Source: Herbiconiux sp. (GTDB lineage: Bacteria > Actinomycetota > Actinomycetes > Actinomycetales > Microbacteriaceae). Taken from it: DNA of 61,094 nt. Every line of letters starts with the position of its first letter. Position 1 is the stretch's first letter. The stretch covers positions 1 through 61,094 of the forward strand of contig NZ_JAHFUW010000023.1 in assembly GCF_023264855.1 (NCBI RefSeq), given 5' to 3'. A program made the position numbers and the translations under genes. The notes under the pieces are model-generated. The model had not been told where the DNA came from. It saw only the letters and a program-made list of their open reading frames with translations, and did not search any database. Positions 32,418 through 43,521 of the stretch are shown here, one piece after another.

Positions 32418-33476
32418 GTGGGCGAGACTATGGGGGACGCGGGGGCGCCGGTTCCGCGCGCGGCCGTCGTGCTGAACCCCGTGAAGGTGGATGCCGCCCG
32501 CCTGCGCACGATGGTGGCCGCTGCCGAGGCCGCCGCCGGCTGGGGCGAGACGCTGTGGTTCGAGACCACGGTCGAAGACCCGGGCCAGGGCGTGACGCGG
32601 GACGCCGTGGCATCCGGAGCCGTCGTGGTGATGGCCGCGGGCGGAGACGGCACCGTGCGCGCCGTGGCCGAGGGACTCCGAGGCAGCGGAGTGGCGCTGG
32701 GCCTGCTGCCGGTCGGCACCGGCAACCTGCTGGCCCGCAACCTCGACATGAACCTCACCAACGTCGAGCTCGCCGTGAAGAACGTGTTCACCGGCGTCAG
32801 CAAGCCGATCGACCTCGGGCTCACGCGCATCACGCGGGCCGACGGATCGGCGTCGGAGCACGTGTTCCTCGTGATGGCGGGGCTGGGCATCGACGCGAAG
32901 ATGATCGCGAAGACCAACACCACGCTCAAGCGGAAGGTGGGCTGGCTGGCCTACGTCGACGGCATCGGGCGCGCCCTGCCCGAGCTGCGGCCGGTGAAGC
33001 TGCGGTACTCGCTCGACGGCTCGCCGTGGCGCACCACCTCGGCGCACTCGGTGATGGTGGGCAACTGCGGGTTGCTGCCGGGCGGGCTGCTGCTGATTCC
33101 GGATGCCCGTCCCGACGACGGCCACCTCGACATCGTGACCCTGCGGCCGGAGGGTCCCTTCGGGTGGCTGAAGGTGTGGAACAAGCTCGCGTTCGAGAAC
33201 GGGGTGCTGCGCAAGTCGGCGGCGGGCCGCAAGATCATCGACCTCTCGCGCGACGTGCGCTCGGTGCGCTACGCGACCGGCAAGGACTTCGAGCTGACGC
33301 TGGAGACGGCGCAGGAGATCCAGCTCGACGGCGACGAGTTCGGCGTCGCCACCGCCGTGCACACCTGGGTGCACCCGGAGGGCCTCATGGTGCGCGTCCC
33401 GGCGCCGGCCGCAGCGGCCTCCGCCGCGCCGGTGGGCGGGGTTCGTGCAGAAATAGCGGGCACCGAGCCCGTATAG
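32418..33476 (+). CDS. Diacylglycerol kinase/lipid kinase (DAGKc) family protein
   Basis: 352 aa from GTG 32418 (ATG 32430 is the alternative). The catalytic domain holds [14 protein letters not shown] and [13 protein letters not shown], the ATP-binding signature, and the second domain starts near [12 protein letters not shown]. Bacterial members phosphorylate diacylglycerol or other lipids, or act as YegS-like kinases. It is divergent from serS, with starts about 85 bp apart. The last codons enter the family III palindrome at 33437-33509. Confidence 0.88.
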   Translation: MGETMGDAGAPVPRAAVVLNPVKVDAARLRTMVAAAEAAAGWGETLWFETTVEDPGQGVTRDAVASGAVVVMAAGGDGTVRAVAEGLRGSGVALGLLPVGTGNLLARNLDMNLTNVELAVKNVFTGVSKPIDLGLTRITRADGSASEHVFLVMAGLGIDAKMIAKTNTTLKRKVGWLAYVDGIGRALPELRPVKLRYSLDGSPWRTTSAHSVMVGNCGLLPGGLLLIPDARPDDGHLDIVTLRPEGPFGWLKVWNKLAFENGVLRKSAAGRKIIDLSRDVRSVRYATGKDFELTLETAQEIQLDGDEFGVATAVHTWVHPEGLMVRVPAPAAAASAAPVGGVRAEIAGTEPV

Positions 33477-33509
33477 AGCTCGGCGGCGCGTATGTGCGCA
33501 AGAACCCCG
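33437..33509. repeat. Intergenic palindrome family III, copy 2
   Basis: Outer arms 33437-33458/33488-33509 pair imperfectly. The inner hairpin CCGAGC (33463-33468) with GCTCGG (33478-33483) encloses CCGTATAGA. It resembles 28221-28296 and likewise separates two convergent genes, overlapping the last codons of the lipid-kinase gene. Confidence 0.7.
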
Positions 33510-33531
33510 GACACCTGACTGAATCGCGCGA

Positions 33532-34305
33532 TCAGCGCGAGCCGCGGCGGCGGCCGGGGGCTCGCGTGCGGCCCGCGATCGGCTTCGCGGCGGCCTTCTT
33601 CTTCTGCGGATGCTTGCGGGCCTCCGCGGCGCGGGCTTCGGCCGCGCGCGCCTTCGCCTTGGCCGTGGGCTTCTGGGCGCGCAGCTCAGCCGTCTCGGCG
33701 GCGGTCATGCGCGAGCTGTTCGCGGTGCGCCCGCGCACCACGCCCACGAACTCCTGCACCCGCGCATCGCGTTCCTCGTCGAGGCCGGCGCGCCAGGCGA
33801 GGGCCACGCGCGTCTCCGGAGCGCCCTCGACCGGCCGCGCCACCACGTCCTTCCGCGCGAACAGGCGGGCGACCGCCTGCGGAACGACCAGCAGCCCGAC
33901 TCCCGCGGCGACGAGCTCCATCGCATCCGCCCCGCCCGTCGGGCCCGGCGCGACCGACAGCATCCGCAGGCCCGGGCGGCCGGCCTCGTCGTCGATGCGC
34001 CCGAGCTCGGCCAGCTCGGCGAGGGAGGTCGCCTCCACGGCGCTCACCTCGTGGTCTTTGGGAACCACCACGACGGGCTGCTCGGTGTAGAGCGGGATGG
34101 CGTGCACGCCGTCGCCCGGCACCGGCAGGCGCACGAAGGCGACGTCGGCGAGGTCGTCGGCCAGCATCCGCAGGGCGTCGTCGGAGCCGGTGGGCACCGA
34201 TTCGACCGGGAGCGCCTCGATCGGGTCGCCGGGGAACCGTTCGTTCCACACCCGGAACCACTTCGCGGGGGTCACGCCCGCCACGAACGCCACACGGAAG
34301 GCCAT
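33532..34305 (-). CDS. LysR-type substrate-binding domain protein lacking the HTH
   Basis: 257 aa from ATG 34305, with GGAGG 8 nt upstream; a 47-residue extension has no ribosome site. The sequence starts directly in a LysR effector-binding fold (FRVAFVAGVTPAKWF, DVAFVRLPVPGDGVHAIPLYTEQPVVVVPKDHEV, AAGVGLLVVPQAVARL) with no winged helix. The last 55 residues are Lys/Arg/Ala-rich and strongly basic, which could replace the missing domain in contacting DNA or RNA. It is divergent from the DUF5997 gene; the two are likely functionally linked. No function is established. Confidence 0.8.
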   Translation of the reverse strand: MAFRVAFVAGVTPAKWFRVWNERFPGDPIEALPVESVPTGSDDALRMLADDLADVAFVRLPVPGDGVHAIPLYTEQPVVVVPKDHEVSAVEATSLAELAELGRIDDEAGRPGLRMLSVAPGPTGGADAMELVAAGVGLLVVPQAVARLFARKDVVARPVEGAPETRVALAWRAGLDEERDARVQEFVGVVRGRTANSSRMTAAETAELRAQKPTAKAKARAAEARAAEARKHPQKKKAAAKPIAGRTRAPGRRRGSR

Positions 34306-34384
34306 GCCGGCTCCCTCCGCCGTTCGATGCCGCCCCTCCGGCGGCGCACCCGACAAGCGGGCAGGCCCAGGATACGCTGTGCAG

Positions 34385-34792
34385 ATGAGCCCCGAGAAGA
34401 CGCCGCAGACCATGAAGCCCGCCACGGCCGCGAAGAAGCTCGGCATCTACCTGCCGGCGGCCCCCGCCGAGTTCCAGGAGGGGCCGGTCACCCGCGCCAC
34501 CCTGAACGAGCTGCTGGCCACGCCTCCGGAGTGGCTCGTCGAGCTGCGGCTGAACGGGCCGCACCCGCGCGACATCGTGGCCCGCAAGCTCGGCGTCTCG
34601 ATCTCGGGCCTCGCCCGCGCCGAGATCACCGAGGCGCTCACCACCGCCCAGATCTCCGAGCTGCTGCAGTCTCCGCCGGCGTGGCTCGTCACCGAGCGTG
34701 CCACCCAGGCCGAGGTGCGCAGCGAGAACCGCCGCATCAAAGACGAGAAGGCCGGCAAGGCGGCGCTGGCCGCCGAGCGCACCGACGACTGA
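34385..34792 (+). CDS. DUF5997 family protein
   Basis: 135 aa. It matches a short actinobacterial family with MKPATAAKKLGIYLPAAPAEFQ, then TPPEWLVELRLNGPHPRDIVARKLGVSISGLARA, which looks helix-turn-helix-like, and a charged C-terminus. There is no signal or membrane segment. The divergent neighbour is the HTH-less LysR-like sensor, so the two might act together as a split regulator. That is inference. Confidence 0.8.
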   Translation: MSPEKTPQTMKPATAAKKLGIYLPAAPAEFQEGPVTRATLNELLATPPEWLVELRLNGPHPRDIVARKLGVSISGLARAEITEALTTAQISELLQSPPAWLVTERATQAEVRSENRRIKDEKAGKAALAAERTDD

Positions 34793-34850
34793 CCTCCGGA
34801 TCCCCCGCCGAAGCCTGGCGGGTCGGTGCGGCTCGGCGTAGTGTCCGAGC

Positions 34851-36278
34851 ATGAGCGTCTCCTCGGTGAGCATTCCCCGTACTCGCGAAGTCCGGCCGGC
34901 GCTCGCCGAATGGATGACGCACCAGCGCTGGTATTCGTCCGCCGGCGTCGAGCCCGGAGCGCTGCCCGAGCTGTCCCTGGTCGGCGTCTGGTCGCTGGTC
35001 GACCATCGCCACCAGGTGGCGTTGCAGACGCACCTCATCCTCGACGAGTCGGGCGCCGATCCGGTGCTCTACCAGGTGCCGTTGACCTTCCGCTCGTCGA
35101 GCCTGCTGGGCGGCGACAAGGCCCTGATCGAGCGTGCCACCATCGACGGATCGCCGCTGTTCATCTACGACGCCCCGCACGACCCCGCGTTCACGCGCGC
35201 CCTGCTCGGCCTGATGCTCGACGACGAGCACGAGCGCGGTGAGCACTCCGACGGCGTCGAGGTGACGGGCCATCACGCGCTCACGAGCGGCGAGGTGCGG
35301 GTCACCGATTCGCACGTGCTGCGCGGCGAGCAGTCGAACACCTCGATCATCTACGACCTCGTGCACCTGAACGGCAAGCCCGCCACCCCGGTGATCTGCA
35401 AGCTGTTCCGGGCGCTCTCCGACGGGCAGAATCCGGATGCCGTGGTGCAGTCGGCGCTGTCGGATGCCGGCTCCCGCCTGGTTCCGCGCTCGATCGGCTC
35501 GGTCACCGGCAGCTGGGCCGACCCGAGGCAGCCCGGCGGTCACGCCTCCGGGCACCTGGCGTTCGCGCAGGAGTTCATCCCCGAGGTCGAAGACGCCTGG
35601 CGGGTCGCACTGCGCTCGGCCGAGTCCGGGGAGTCGTTCGGCGCGCTCGCGTTCGCGCTCGGCGAGGCCACCGCGCAGGTGCACAGCGAGCTGGCCCGGT
35701 TGTTCCCGGCACGCGAGGCGACCGCCTCCGATGTCGCCGGCATCCTCAGCAGCATGCGCGAGCGGGCGACCCAGGCGTTCGCCGACGTGCCGGCGCTGGA
35801 GTCGGAGGCCGAGGCGATCGAGGGCGTGTTCCGGATGGCGGAGGCGTCCTCCTGGCCGGCCTTCCAACGCATCCACGGCGACTACCACCTGGGCCAGGTG
35901 CTCGCCGTGCCCGGCCGCGGCTGGGTGCTGCTCGACTTCGAGGGCGAGCCGTTGCGGCCGCTGGCCGAACGCAGCGAACCGGATGTGACACTGCGCGACG
36001 TGGCCGGCATGCTGCGCTCGTTCGACTACGTGGCGGGGACGCTGGCGTCGACACCGCATGCGTCGGCGGCAGCCGCGTGGGCGCACGAGGCCCGGGACGC
36101 GTTCATCGACGGGTACAGCGCGCGGTCGGGGCTGCCGCTGCGGGAGCAGCGTGAGCTGCTCGACGCCTTCGAGCTCGACAAGGCGCTCTACGAGGTGGGC
36201 TACGAGGCCCGCAACCGGCCCGACTGGGTGGCCATCCCGGCGGGCGCCATCCGCTATCTGGCGAACCGGCCGCGGTAG
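34851..36278 (+). CDS. mak: Maltokinase (GlgE-pathway, Pep2/Mak)
   Basis: 475 aa, the normal length. The N-terminal cap begins LAEWMTHQRWYSSAG. The kinase core has SNTSIIYDL, the catalytic loop RIHGDYHLGQVL and the Mg-binding LLDFEGEP. It phosphorylates maltose to maltose-1-phosphate with ATP, feeding GlgE to build alpha-glucan. treS and glgE are not in the window. pgm, 3 kb away, makes the glucose-1-phosphate used in the same metabolism. It is followed by argG on the same strand, about 90 bp apart. Confidence 0.92.
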   Translation: MSVSSVSIPRTREVRPALAEWMTHQRWYSSAGVEPGALPELSLVGVWSLVDHRHQVALQTHLILDESGADPVLYQVPLTFRSSSLLGGDKALIERATIDGSPLFIYDAPHDPAFTRALLGLMLDDEHERGEHSDGVEVTGHHALTSGEVRVTDSHVLRGEQSNTSIIYDLVHLNGKPATPVICKLFRALSDGQNPDAVVQSALSDAGSRLVPRSIGSVTGSWADPRQPGGHASGHLAFAQEFIPEVEDAWRVALRSAESGESFGALAFALGEATAQVHSELARLFPAREATASDVAGILSSMRERATQAFADVPALESEAEAIEGVFRMAEASSWPAFQRIHGDYHLGQVLAVPGRGWVLLDFEGEPLRPLAERSEPDVTLRDVAGMLRSFDYVAGTLASTPHASAAAAWAHEARDAFIDGYSARSGLPLREQRELLDAFELDKALYEVGYEARNRPDWVAIPAGAIRYLANRPR

Positions 36279-37811
<1,533 letters not shown>

Positions 37812-37870
37812 CGGCTCTCGCCTCCGCCCTCGCGCGGGGCGCCCCGCAATCCCACCCCCACCTCACCTTT

Positions 37871-37931
37871 GCCGACCCGTCACTCAATGCCGTTCTGGGC
37901 ACCTCTGAGCGGGACTGAGTGTCGGGTCGGC
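37871..37931. terminator. Hairpin between convergent argG and pheA
   Basis: 16-bp arms (37871-37886, 37916-37931) pair with a single mismatch around a 29-nt centre. It has the same general size and placement as the other palindromes, but I found no second copy here. Confidence 0.75.
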
Positions 37932-37962
37932 GGCGATTTCGGCGGAGATGGGGGTGGGGAGC

Positions 37963-38895
37963 TCAGGCCGTGGGTTCGCCTGAGATCAGGCCTCGGAGCC
38001 AGTCGCGGGCCTCGACGAAGACCTCGTTGTCGTAGCGGGGCACGTACTCCACGGGGGCCTTGTCGGCGCGGGGATACGAGCCCAAGAAGATGATGTTCGG
38101 GCTGAAGCGGCGCACACCGAGCAGGGCGTCGGCGACCCGCTCGTCGGTGATGTGCCCGTCCGCGTCGATCACGAAGCGGTACCGGCCGAGGGCGTCGCCG
38201 ATCGGCCGCGACTCGAGCAGGGAGAGGTTCACGCCACGGGTCGAGAACTGCTCGAGCAGTTCGAGCAGGGCGCCGGCCCGGTCTTCGGGCAGCTCGGCGA
38301 TGATGCTCGTCTTGTCCGCTCCCGTGGCCGGCGGGATCGCCGCGTTGCGCGAGACGAGCACGAAACGGGTGACGGCGTTCGCGTTGTCGGCGATGTTCTC
38401 GGCCAGCACCTCGAAGTCGTGGTGCTGCACGATCTGCGGGGGCGCGATCGCCGCATCCGCCTGGTCGTTCTCGAACAGGTTGAGTGCCGCGGCGACGTTC
38501 GAGGTGGCCGGGATGTGCCCGTGCGTCGGCACGTGCGCGTCGAGCCAGTTGCGGGTCTGCGCGTAGGCCACCGGATGCGCGTTGACCACCTTCACGTCCT
38601 CGAGCCGTGTGCCGGGCCGGGCCACGAGCACGAACTGCACGTGCACGAGGTACTCGCCCACGATCCGCAGGTTCGGGATGCTCGCCAGCGCGTCCTGCGT
38701 GGCGGAGACCCCGCCCTCGATCGAGTTCTCGATCGCGATCATCGCCGCGACGCTGCGCCCCGACACCACGTCCTCCAGCGCCTCGCCTACATTGTTCACC
38801 GAGCGCCAGGTCTTGCCCTGCGCCTCCGGCACCTGCGCCAGCGCGGCCTCCGTGAACGTCCCCGAGGGCCCCAAGTAGCTGTACGTCTCCGACAT
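37963..38895 (-). CDS. pheA: Prephenate dehydratase
   Basis: 310 aa from ATG 38895 (MSETYSYLGPSGTFTEAAL). The catalytic domain covers 1-190 with NSIEGGVSATQDAL, TSNVAAALNLF and the NAVTRFVLVSR motif containing the catalytic Thr-Arg-Phe. The ACT domain follows, with the ESRP motif (LLESRPIGDALGRYRF) that binds phenylalanine for feedback inhibition. It converts prephenate to phenylpyruvate. It is monofunctional, with no chorismate mutase domain. Confidence 0.95.
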   Translation of the reverse strand: MSETYSYLGPSGTFTEAALAQVPEAQGKTWRSVNNVGEALEDVVSGRSVAAMIAIENSIEGGVSATQDALASIPNLRIVGEYLVHVQFVLVARPGTRLEDVKVVNAHPVAYAQTRNWLDAHVPTHGHIPATSNVAAALNLFENDQADAAIAPPQIVQHHDFEVLAENIADNANAVTRFVLVSRNAAIPPATGADKTSIIAELPEDRAGALLELLEQFSTRGVNLSLLESRPIGDALGRYRFVIDADGHITDERVADALLGVRRFSPNIIFLGSYPRADKAPVEYVPRYDNEVFVEARDWLRGLISGEPTA

Positions 38896-38937
38896 GCCTC
38901 CGAGCCTACCGACCGCGCCACCCACCCCGTCCCACGC

Positions 38938-39039
38938 GAGGGCACGCCCGGGTGGTGTGATCGCAAGGCGGAGGAGGTCCCGATAGCGGCGCTATCGGGT
39001 CCGACGACAACGCCGCGAGCGCGCCACCCGGGCGGGCCC
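38938..39039. repeat. Compound palindrome between divergent pheA and pgm
   Basis: The outer inverted repeat of 18 bp (about 38938-38955 and 39024-39041) contains CGCCCGGGTGG/CCACCCGGGCG. Inside it a second perfect hairpin has 9-bp arms (38979-38987, 38991-38999) and loop GGC. Its place is a divergent promoter region rather than a gene end, so a plain terminator role is unlikely. Confidence 0.75.
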
Positions 39040-39060
39040 TCGTAGTGCCAGACTTGGGGC

Positions 39061-40689
39061 ATGCATGAGCGCGCAGGCACAGTCGCCCTTCCCGAAGACC
39101 TGATCGATGTCGACGCCCTCGTGGCGGCCTACTACGACGGGCATCCGGATGTCACCGACCCCGAGCAGAAGGTGATCTTCGGCACCAGCGGCCACCGCGG
39201 GTCGAGCTTCAACACGGCGTTCAACGACGACCACATCGCCGCCATCACGCAGGCGATCGTGGAGTACCGGGCCGGCCAGGGCATCACCGGTCCGCTGTTC
39301 ATCGGCCGCGACACCCACGGGCTGTCCAAGCCCGCCGAAGACACCGCCCTCGAGGTGCTGAACGCCAACGGCGTGACCGTGTGGACCGACTCCCGCGACA
39401 GCTGGACCCCGACCCCGGCCGTGAGCCACGCCATCCTCGCCTACAACAGGGCGGGCCACGCCGACCAGGCCGACGGCATCGTGGTGACCCCGAGCCACAA
39501 CCCGCCCGGCGACGGCGGCTTCAAGTACAACCCCCCGCACGGCGGCCCGGCCGACTCGGATGCGACCGGCTGGATCGCGAACCGGGCGAACGAGCTCATC
39601 GCCGGCGGCCTGCACGACGTCAAGCGCGTGAGCCGCGACGAGGCGACCCCCTCCGGCACGTACGACTTCCGCGAACACTACGTGGCCGACCTGGTGAACG
39701 TCATCGACCTCGACGCCATCCAGAAGTCGGGCATCCGCATCGGTGCCGACCCGCTGGGCGGCGCCTCCGTCGAGTACTGGGAGCTCATCCGCGACCGCTA
39801 CGGCCTGAACATGGAGGTCGTGAACGAGACGGTCGACCCGCGCTGGGCATTCATGACGCTCGACTGGGACGGCAAGATCCGGATGGACTGCTCGAGCCCC
39901 TACGCCATGGCCTCGCTCGTCGCGCGCCGCCACGACTACGACATCTCCACGGGCAACGACGCCGACGCCGACCGCCACGGCGTGGTGACCCCGGATGCCG
40001 GCATCATGAACCCGAACCACTACCTGGCGGTGGCCATCCAGTACTTGTACTCGCGGCGCGAGGGCTGGCAGCCGGATGCGGCGATCGGCAAGACGCTGGT
40101 CTCCAGCTCGATGATCGACCGCGTCGCCGCCTCGCTCGGCCGCACCCTCTGGGAGGTGCCGGTGGGCTTCAAGTGGTTCGTGCCGGGCCTGGTCGACGGA
40201 TCCGTCGGCTTCGGCGGCGAGGAGTCGGCGGGAGCATCATTCCTGCGCTTCGACGGCACCGTGTGGACCACCGACAAAGACGGCATCCTGCTCGCCCTGC
40301 TGGCCTCCGAGATCCTCGCCGTCACCGGCAAGACCCCCTCGCAGCTCTACGCCGAGCTCACCGAGGAGTTCGGCGACCCGGTCTACGAGCGGATCGACGC
40401 CCCCGCGAGCAAGGCGCAGAAGGCCGAGCTCGCCAAGCTCGACGGCGACGCCATCCCGGCCACGACCCTGGCCGGCGATCCGATCATCGCGAAGCTCTCG
40501 CACGCCCCCGGCAACGGTGCGGCGGTCGGCGGCGTGAAGGTGGTCACCGAGAAGGCCTGGTTCGCCGCCCGCCCCTCGGGCACCGAAGACGTCTACAAGA
40601 TCTACGCCGAGAGCTTCGTGGGCCCCGACCACTTGGCCGCCGTGCAGGCGGAGGCCAAGCAGATCGTCGACGCCGCCCTGGGCGCCTGA
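39061..40689 (+). CDS. pgm: Phosphoglucomutase, alpha-D-glucose phosphate-specific
   Basis: 542 aa. The catalytic phosphoserine loop is [11 protein letters not shown], the metal-binding loop [10 protein letters not shown], the sugar loop [10 protein letters not shown] and the phosphate-binding loop [11 protein letters not shown]. It interconverts glucose-1-phosphate and glucose-6-phosphate, linking glycogen and alpha-glucan metabolism (see maltokinase) to glycolysis. The ATG at 39061 is at the start of the family-typical N-terminus. The gene stands alone. Confidence 0.96.
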   Translation: MHERAGTVALPEDLIDVDALVAAYYDGHPDVTDPEQKVIFGTSGHRGSSFNTAFNDDHIAAITQAIVEYRAGQGITGPLFIGRDTHGLSKPAEDTALEVLNANGVTVWTDSRDSWTPTPAVSHAILAYNRAGHADQADGIVVTPSHNPPGDGGFKYNPPHGGPADSDATGWIANRANELIAGGLHDVKRVSRDEATPSGTYDFREHYVADLVNVIDLDAIQKSGIRIGADPLGGASVEYWELIRDRYGLNMEVVNETVDPRWAFMTLDWDGKIRMDCSSPYAMASLVARRHDYDISTGNDADADRHGVVTPDAGIMNPNHYLAVAIQYLYSRREGWQPDAAIGKTLVSSSMIDRVAASLGRTLWEVPVGFKWFVPGLVDGSVGFGGEESAGASFLRFDGTVWTTDKDGILLALLASEILAVTGKTPSQLYAELTEEFGDPVYERIDAPASKAQKAELAKLDGDAIPATTLAGDPIIAKLSHAPGNGAAVGGVKVVTEKAWFAARPSGTEDVYKIYAESFVGPDHLAAVQAEAKQIVDAALGA

Positions 40690-40704
40690 CCCGGGGCCGC
40701 CGGG

Positions 40705-41841
40705 TCAGGCGGCCGGGGGCTCGGCGAGCACCCAGCCGCCCACCACGTCTTGGCTGAAGGGGACCGAGTAGGCCATCAGGGCGCCCGCCTGGGCGTCGCG
40801 GAAGATGCGCTGGATGGGCGAGCGGGCGAGGTAGGCACCGCCGCCACCCACCTTGAGGGCTAGGGCGGCCGCCTTCTTGGCCACCTCGTTGGTGAGCATC
40901 TTGCCCTCGGTGGCCGCCGCCATCGCCGTGGGGTCTGCGCGGTCGGCGAGCCAGGCGGTCTGCTCGGCGATCAGTCGGGCGGCGCGGAGCTCCGCCCACA
41001 CCATCGCCGTCTCCGAGCGCACCCAGGAGGCGTCGGCCAGCCGTTCGGCCGCCGGATCCTTGCGCCGGTTCGCCGAGGCCACGAGCGCATCGATCGCCGA
41101 CTCGGCGATACCGATCGACAACGCCGAGAAGCCGATCGTGATGAGGTTCGCGTAGCCCTCCGGCGGCGGACCGCAGAGCCGTGACCGCTGCAGGATCGTG
41201 CCGTCGAACTCCACCGTGCGGCTTCGGGTGGCCCGCATCCCGATGGTCTGGTCGATCGGCGGGAGCGACAGGGTGTCGTCGCGGTCGACGCCGAAGAACC
41301 CCGGCCCGCCGTCGATCCGCACGTTGAGCAGCAGGTGGTCGGCCACCTCGGCACCCGAGACGAAGAGCTTGCGGCCGGTGAGCATCCACCCGCCGTCCAC
41401 GGGCGAGACGTCTTGCTGTGAGGCGAGGAAGTGGTTGCCGCCCGCGGGCTCGGAGAGCGCGTTCGAGAAGCGGTCTCCCGCGCGCAGCCGCTCGGCGAAG
41501 AAGGCGGCGGCCGGCGGCGCCGACATGGTGACGAGCGCGTGCGCCGCGCCGATGTGCATCAGCCAGACCGCGGCGACGGCCGGATGCGCGGCCGCGAACA
41601 CCCGCACCACCTGGGCGAGGGCGGCGTACGAGAGCGCTTCTCCCCCGTGCTCCACGGGCAGGAAAGCCACGTCCAGCCCACTGGCCGAGATGGCGCGCAG
41701 GTGCTCGATCGGCAACTCTCCCGACTCGTCGTCGGCGGCCACGGTGGCCCGCATCCCCTCGGCGAGCGCTGACGCGGTTTCGAGCCAGCGCTGCTCCGAC
41801 TCCGGGATGGCGGAGACGAACGGTGACGGTCGGGTGAGCAT
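40705..41841 (-). CDS. Acyl-CoA dehydrogenase family flavoprotein
   Basis: 378 aa. The three-part ACAD fold is visible: helical N-terminus (IEHLRAISASGLDVAFLPVEHGG), middle beta domain (FSNALSEPAGGNHFLASQ, GWMLTGRKLFVSGA) and C-terminal helices (KVGGGGAYLARSPIQRIFRDA). The sequence resembles the flavin-dependent monooxygenase-like subgroup as much as true fatty-acid enzymes. It is last in the purine operon, 22 bp after gntR, which hints at oxidation of an N-heterocycle or related compound. Substrate unknown. Confidence 0.82.
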   Translation of the reverse strand: MLTRPSPFVSAIPESEQRWLETASALAEGMRATVAADDESGELPIEHLRAISASGLDVAFLPVEHGGEALSYAALAQVVRVFAAAHPAVAAVWLMHIGAAHALVTMSAPPAAAFFAERLRAGDRFSNALSEPAGGNHFLASQQDVSPVDGGWMLTGRKLFVSGAEVADHLLLNVRIDGGPGFFGVDRDDTLSLPPIDQTIGMRATRSRTVEFDGTILQRSRLCGPPPEGYANLITIGFSALSIGIAESAIDALVASANRRKDPAAERLADASWVRSETAMVWAELRAARLIAEQTAWLADRADPTAMAAATEGKMLTNEVAKKAAALALKVGGGGAYLARSPIQRIFRDAQAGALMAYSVPFSQDVVGGWVLAEPPAA

Positions 41842-41863
41842 TAGGGTCCTTTCGGAGGAAGGT

Positions 41864-42604
41864 TCAGAACTGGTAGCGCGCCGTGGAGAACACCTGCGGC
41901 GGCCGGATGGTGCGCATCATCGAGTACGACACGGTCTTGGGGTCGTGCAGCTCCCGCGCGTGGAACAGCCGTCGCCCGCTCAGCCCGATGCCCACGATGT
42001 CGAGGGTGAGCACCGGGGTGCCCACCGGATGCTCGAACAGGGCGGCATCGGATTCGCTGAGCACCTCGGCCGAGGGCGTCGCCACCTCCCAGGCGATGGC
42101 CTCGTTCCACACCTGCTTGATCGCGGTGTAGATGGAGTCGCCGAGATCGATCTCGCCCCGCGGGAACGGCAGCGGAACCGTGCCGAACGCGAGCATGGCC
42201 ACGGCCCCGTCGGCCCGCCAGCGCTTCACGATGCGGGCGGCGGGGCGCCCGGCCTCGGTCATCAACAGACCCGCGATCTCCTTCGGCATCTGCACGTCGG
42301 AGGTCTCGAGCACCTCGACACTGCTCTCGTAGCCGAGCTGGCGCAGCAGCACGCTGTACTCCAGCTGGTCTTCGAAACGCACGCTCATCCGGGTGGCCAC
42401 CGGGTCGACCTCGGTGGCCGCCCCCTGGCGCCGCAGCACCATGCCCTGCTGCTCGAGCGAGGCGAGCACGTCGCGCACCTGCTTGCGCGTGCTGCCGAGC
42501 CGCTCGGCCATCTCCACCTCGCCGGGCAGGGTGGAACCGGATGCGGCGGCGTCGCGCACGAAACGCAGCACGCCCGCGAGCACCCGCTGGCTCTCGTTGG
42601 TCAT
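41864..42604 (-). CDS. GntR-family regulator with UTRA domain
   Basis: 246 aa. The winged helix (STLPGEVEMAERLGSTRKQVRDVLASLEQQGMVLRRQG) covers residues 20-65 and the UTRA ligand domain 95-240 (RIVKRWRADGAVAMLAFGTVPLP, LDIVGIGLSGRRLFHARELHD). Its start overlaps the permease stop by ATGA, placing it inside the importer operon. It likely senses a purine or nucleoside. A candidate site is the ACTTGT/ACAAGT array at 51144-51171. Confidence 0.88.
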   Translation of the reverse strand: MTNESQRVLAGVLRFVRDAAASGSTLPGEVEMAERLGSTRKQVRDVLASLEQQGMVLRRQGAATEVDPVATRMSVRFEDQLEYSVLLRQLGYESSVEVLETSDVQMPKEIAGLLMTEAGRPAARIVKRWRADGAVAMLAFGTVPLPFPRGEIDLGDSIYTAIKQVWNEAIAWEVATPSAEVLSESDAALFEHPVGTPVLTLDIVGIGLSGRRLFHARELHDPKTVSYSMMRTIRPPQVFSTARYQF

Positions 42605-43521
42605 GTGGCCCTCACCCTCGTCGTTCTGGACAGCCGTCGCAGCTGGTTGCGCGAGGTGATCACCAGCACCACGAGGGTCACCAGATACGGTATCGACTGG
42701 TAGACCTCGCTCGGCAACGTGAGCGCCGTCGACTGCGACAGCAGCGCGAAGCTCTGCAGGAACGCGAACAGCAGGGCGCCGAGCGCGATGCCGATCGGGC
42801 GGCTACGGCCCATGATCACCACGGCCAGCACGATGTAGCCACGCCCGGCCGTGATGTCGGGGGTGAACGATCCGATCGTGCCCACCGTGATCACCGCCCC
42901 GCCGAGACCGGCGAGTGCTCCGCCGATCAGCAGAGCGGATGCGCCCGTCTTCTGCACGCGCACGCCCCGCAGGGCGGCCGACGCCGGGTCGGTTCCCACC
43001 GCCTGCACCGCCAGGCCGAAGCGCGTGAACCGCATCACGGCCCAGGCCACCACGAGCAGCAGCGCGGCGGCGTACACCAGGGGGCTCTGGCCGAACAGGA
43101 TGGGTCCGACGACCGGGATGTCGGCGAGCGGCCCCAGGCCCGTGCGCGGAACGGTCTGCACCGTGACATTCGTCTGGCCGCTCGGGATCCAGAGCTGGTA
43201 GAGGTAGGTGCTGAGGCCGAGGCCGAGCATGGTCACGGCCAGGCCCACCACGATCTCGTTGGCGTGCAGGCGGTAGATCACGAGGTTCATGCCGACGGCC
43301 AGCACGAGCCCCACGGCGACCCCGGCCGCGAGGCCGAGCAGGGGCCCGCCGATGCTGGCGGCCCACACGCCCGTGAAGGCGCCCATGATCATCATGCCCT
43401 CGATGCCGAGGTTGATCCGGCCCGCGCGCTCGACGAAGCCCTCGCCGATGCCGGCGAAGACGAGCGGGGCCGCGAGGGCGAGGGCACCGGCGATGATGGC
43501 GACCCAGAGTTCGACGCTCAC
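42601..43521 (-). CDS. Nucleoside-type ABC transporter permease, second subunit
   Basis: 306 aa, almost all hydrophobic. The motif RAGRINLGIEGMMIMGAFTGVWAA marks the BPD_transp_2 permeases of BMP/NupABC-type nucleoside importers, and GRGYIVLAVVIMGRSRPIGIALGALLF is also diagnostic. It pairs with the 398-aa permease, overlapping it by ATGA (43518-43521), to form the channel. Confidence 0.9.
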   Translation of the reverse strand: MSVELWVAIIAGALALAAPLVFAGIGEGFVERAGRINLGIEGMMIMGAFTGVWAASIGGPLLGLAAGVAVGLVLAVGMNLVIYRLHANEIVVGLAVTMLGLGLSTYLYQLWIPSGQTNVTVQTVPRTGLGPLADIPVVGPILFGQSPLVYAAALLLVVAWAVMRFTRFGLAVQAVGTDPASAALRGVRVQKTGASALLIGGALAGLGGAVITVGTIGSFTPDITAGRGYIVLAVVIMGRSRPIGIALGALLFAFLQSFALLSQSTALTLPSEVYQSIPYLVTLVVLVITSRNQLRRLSRTTRVRAT

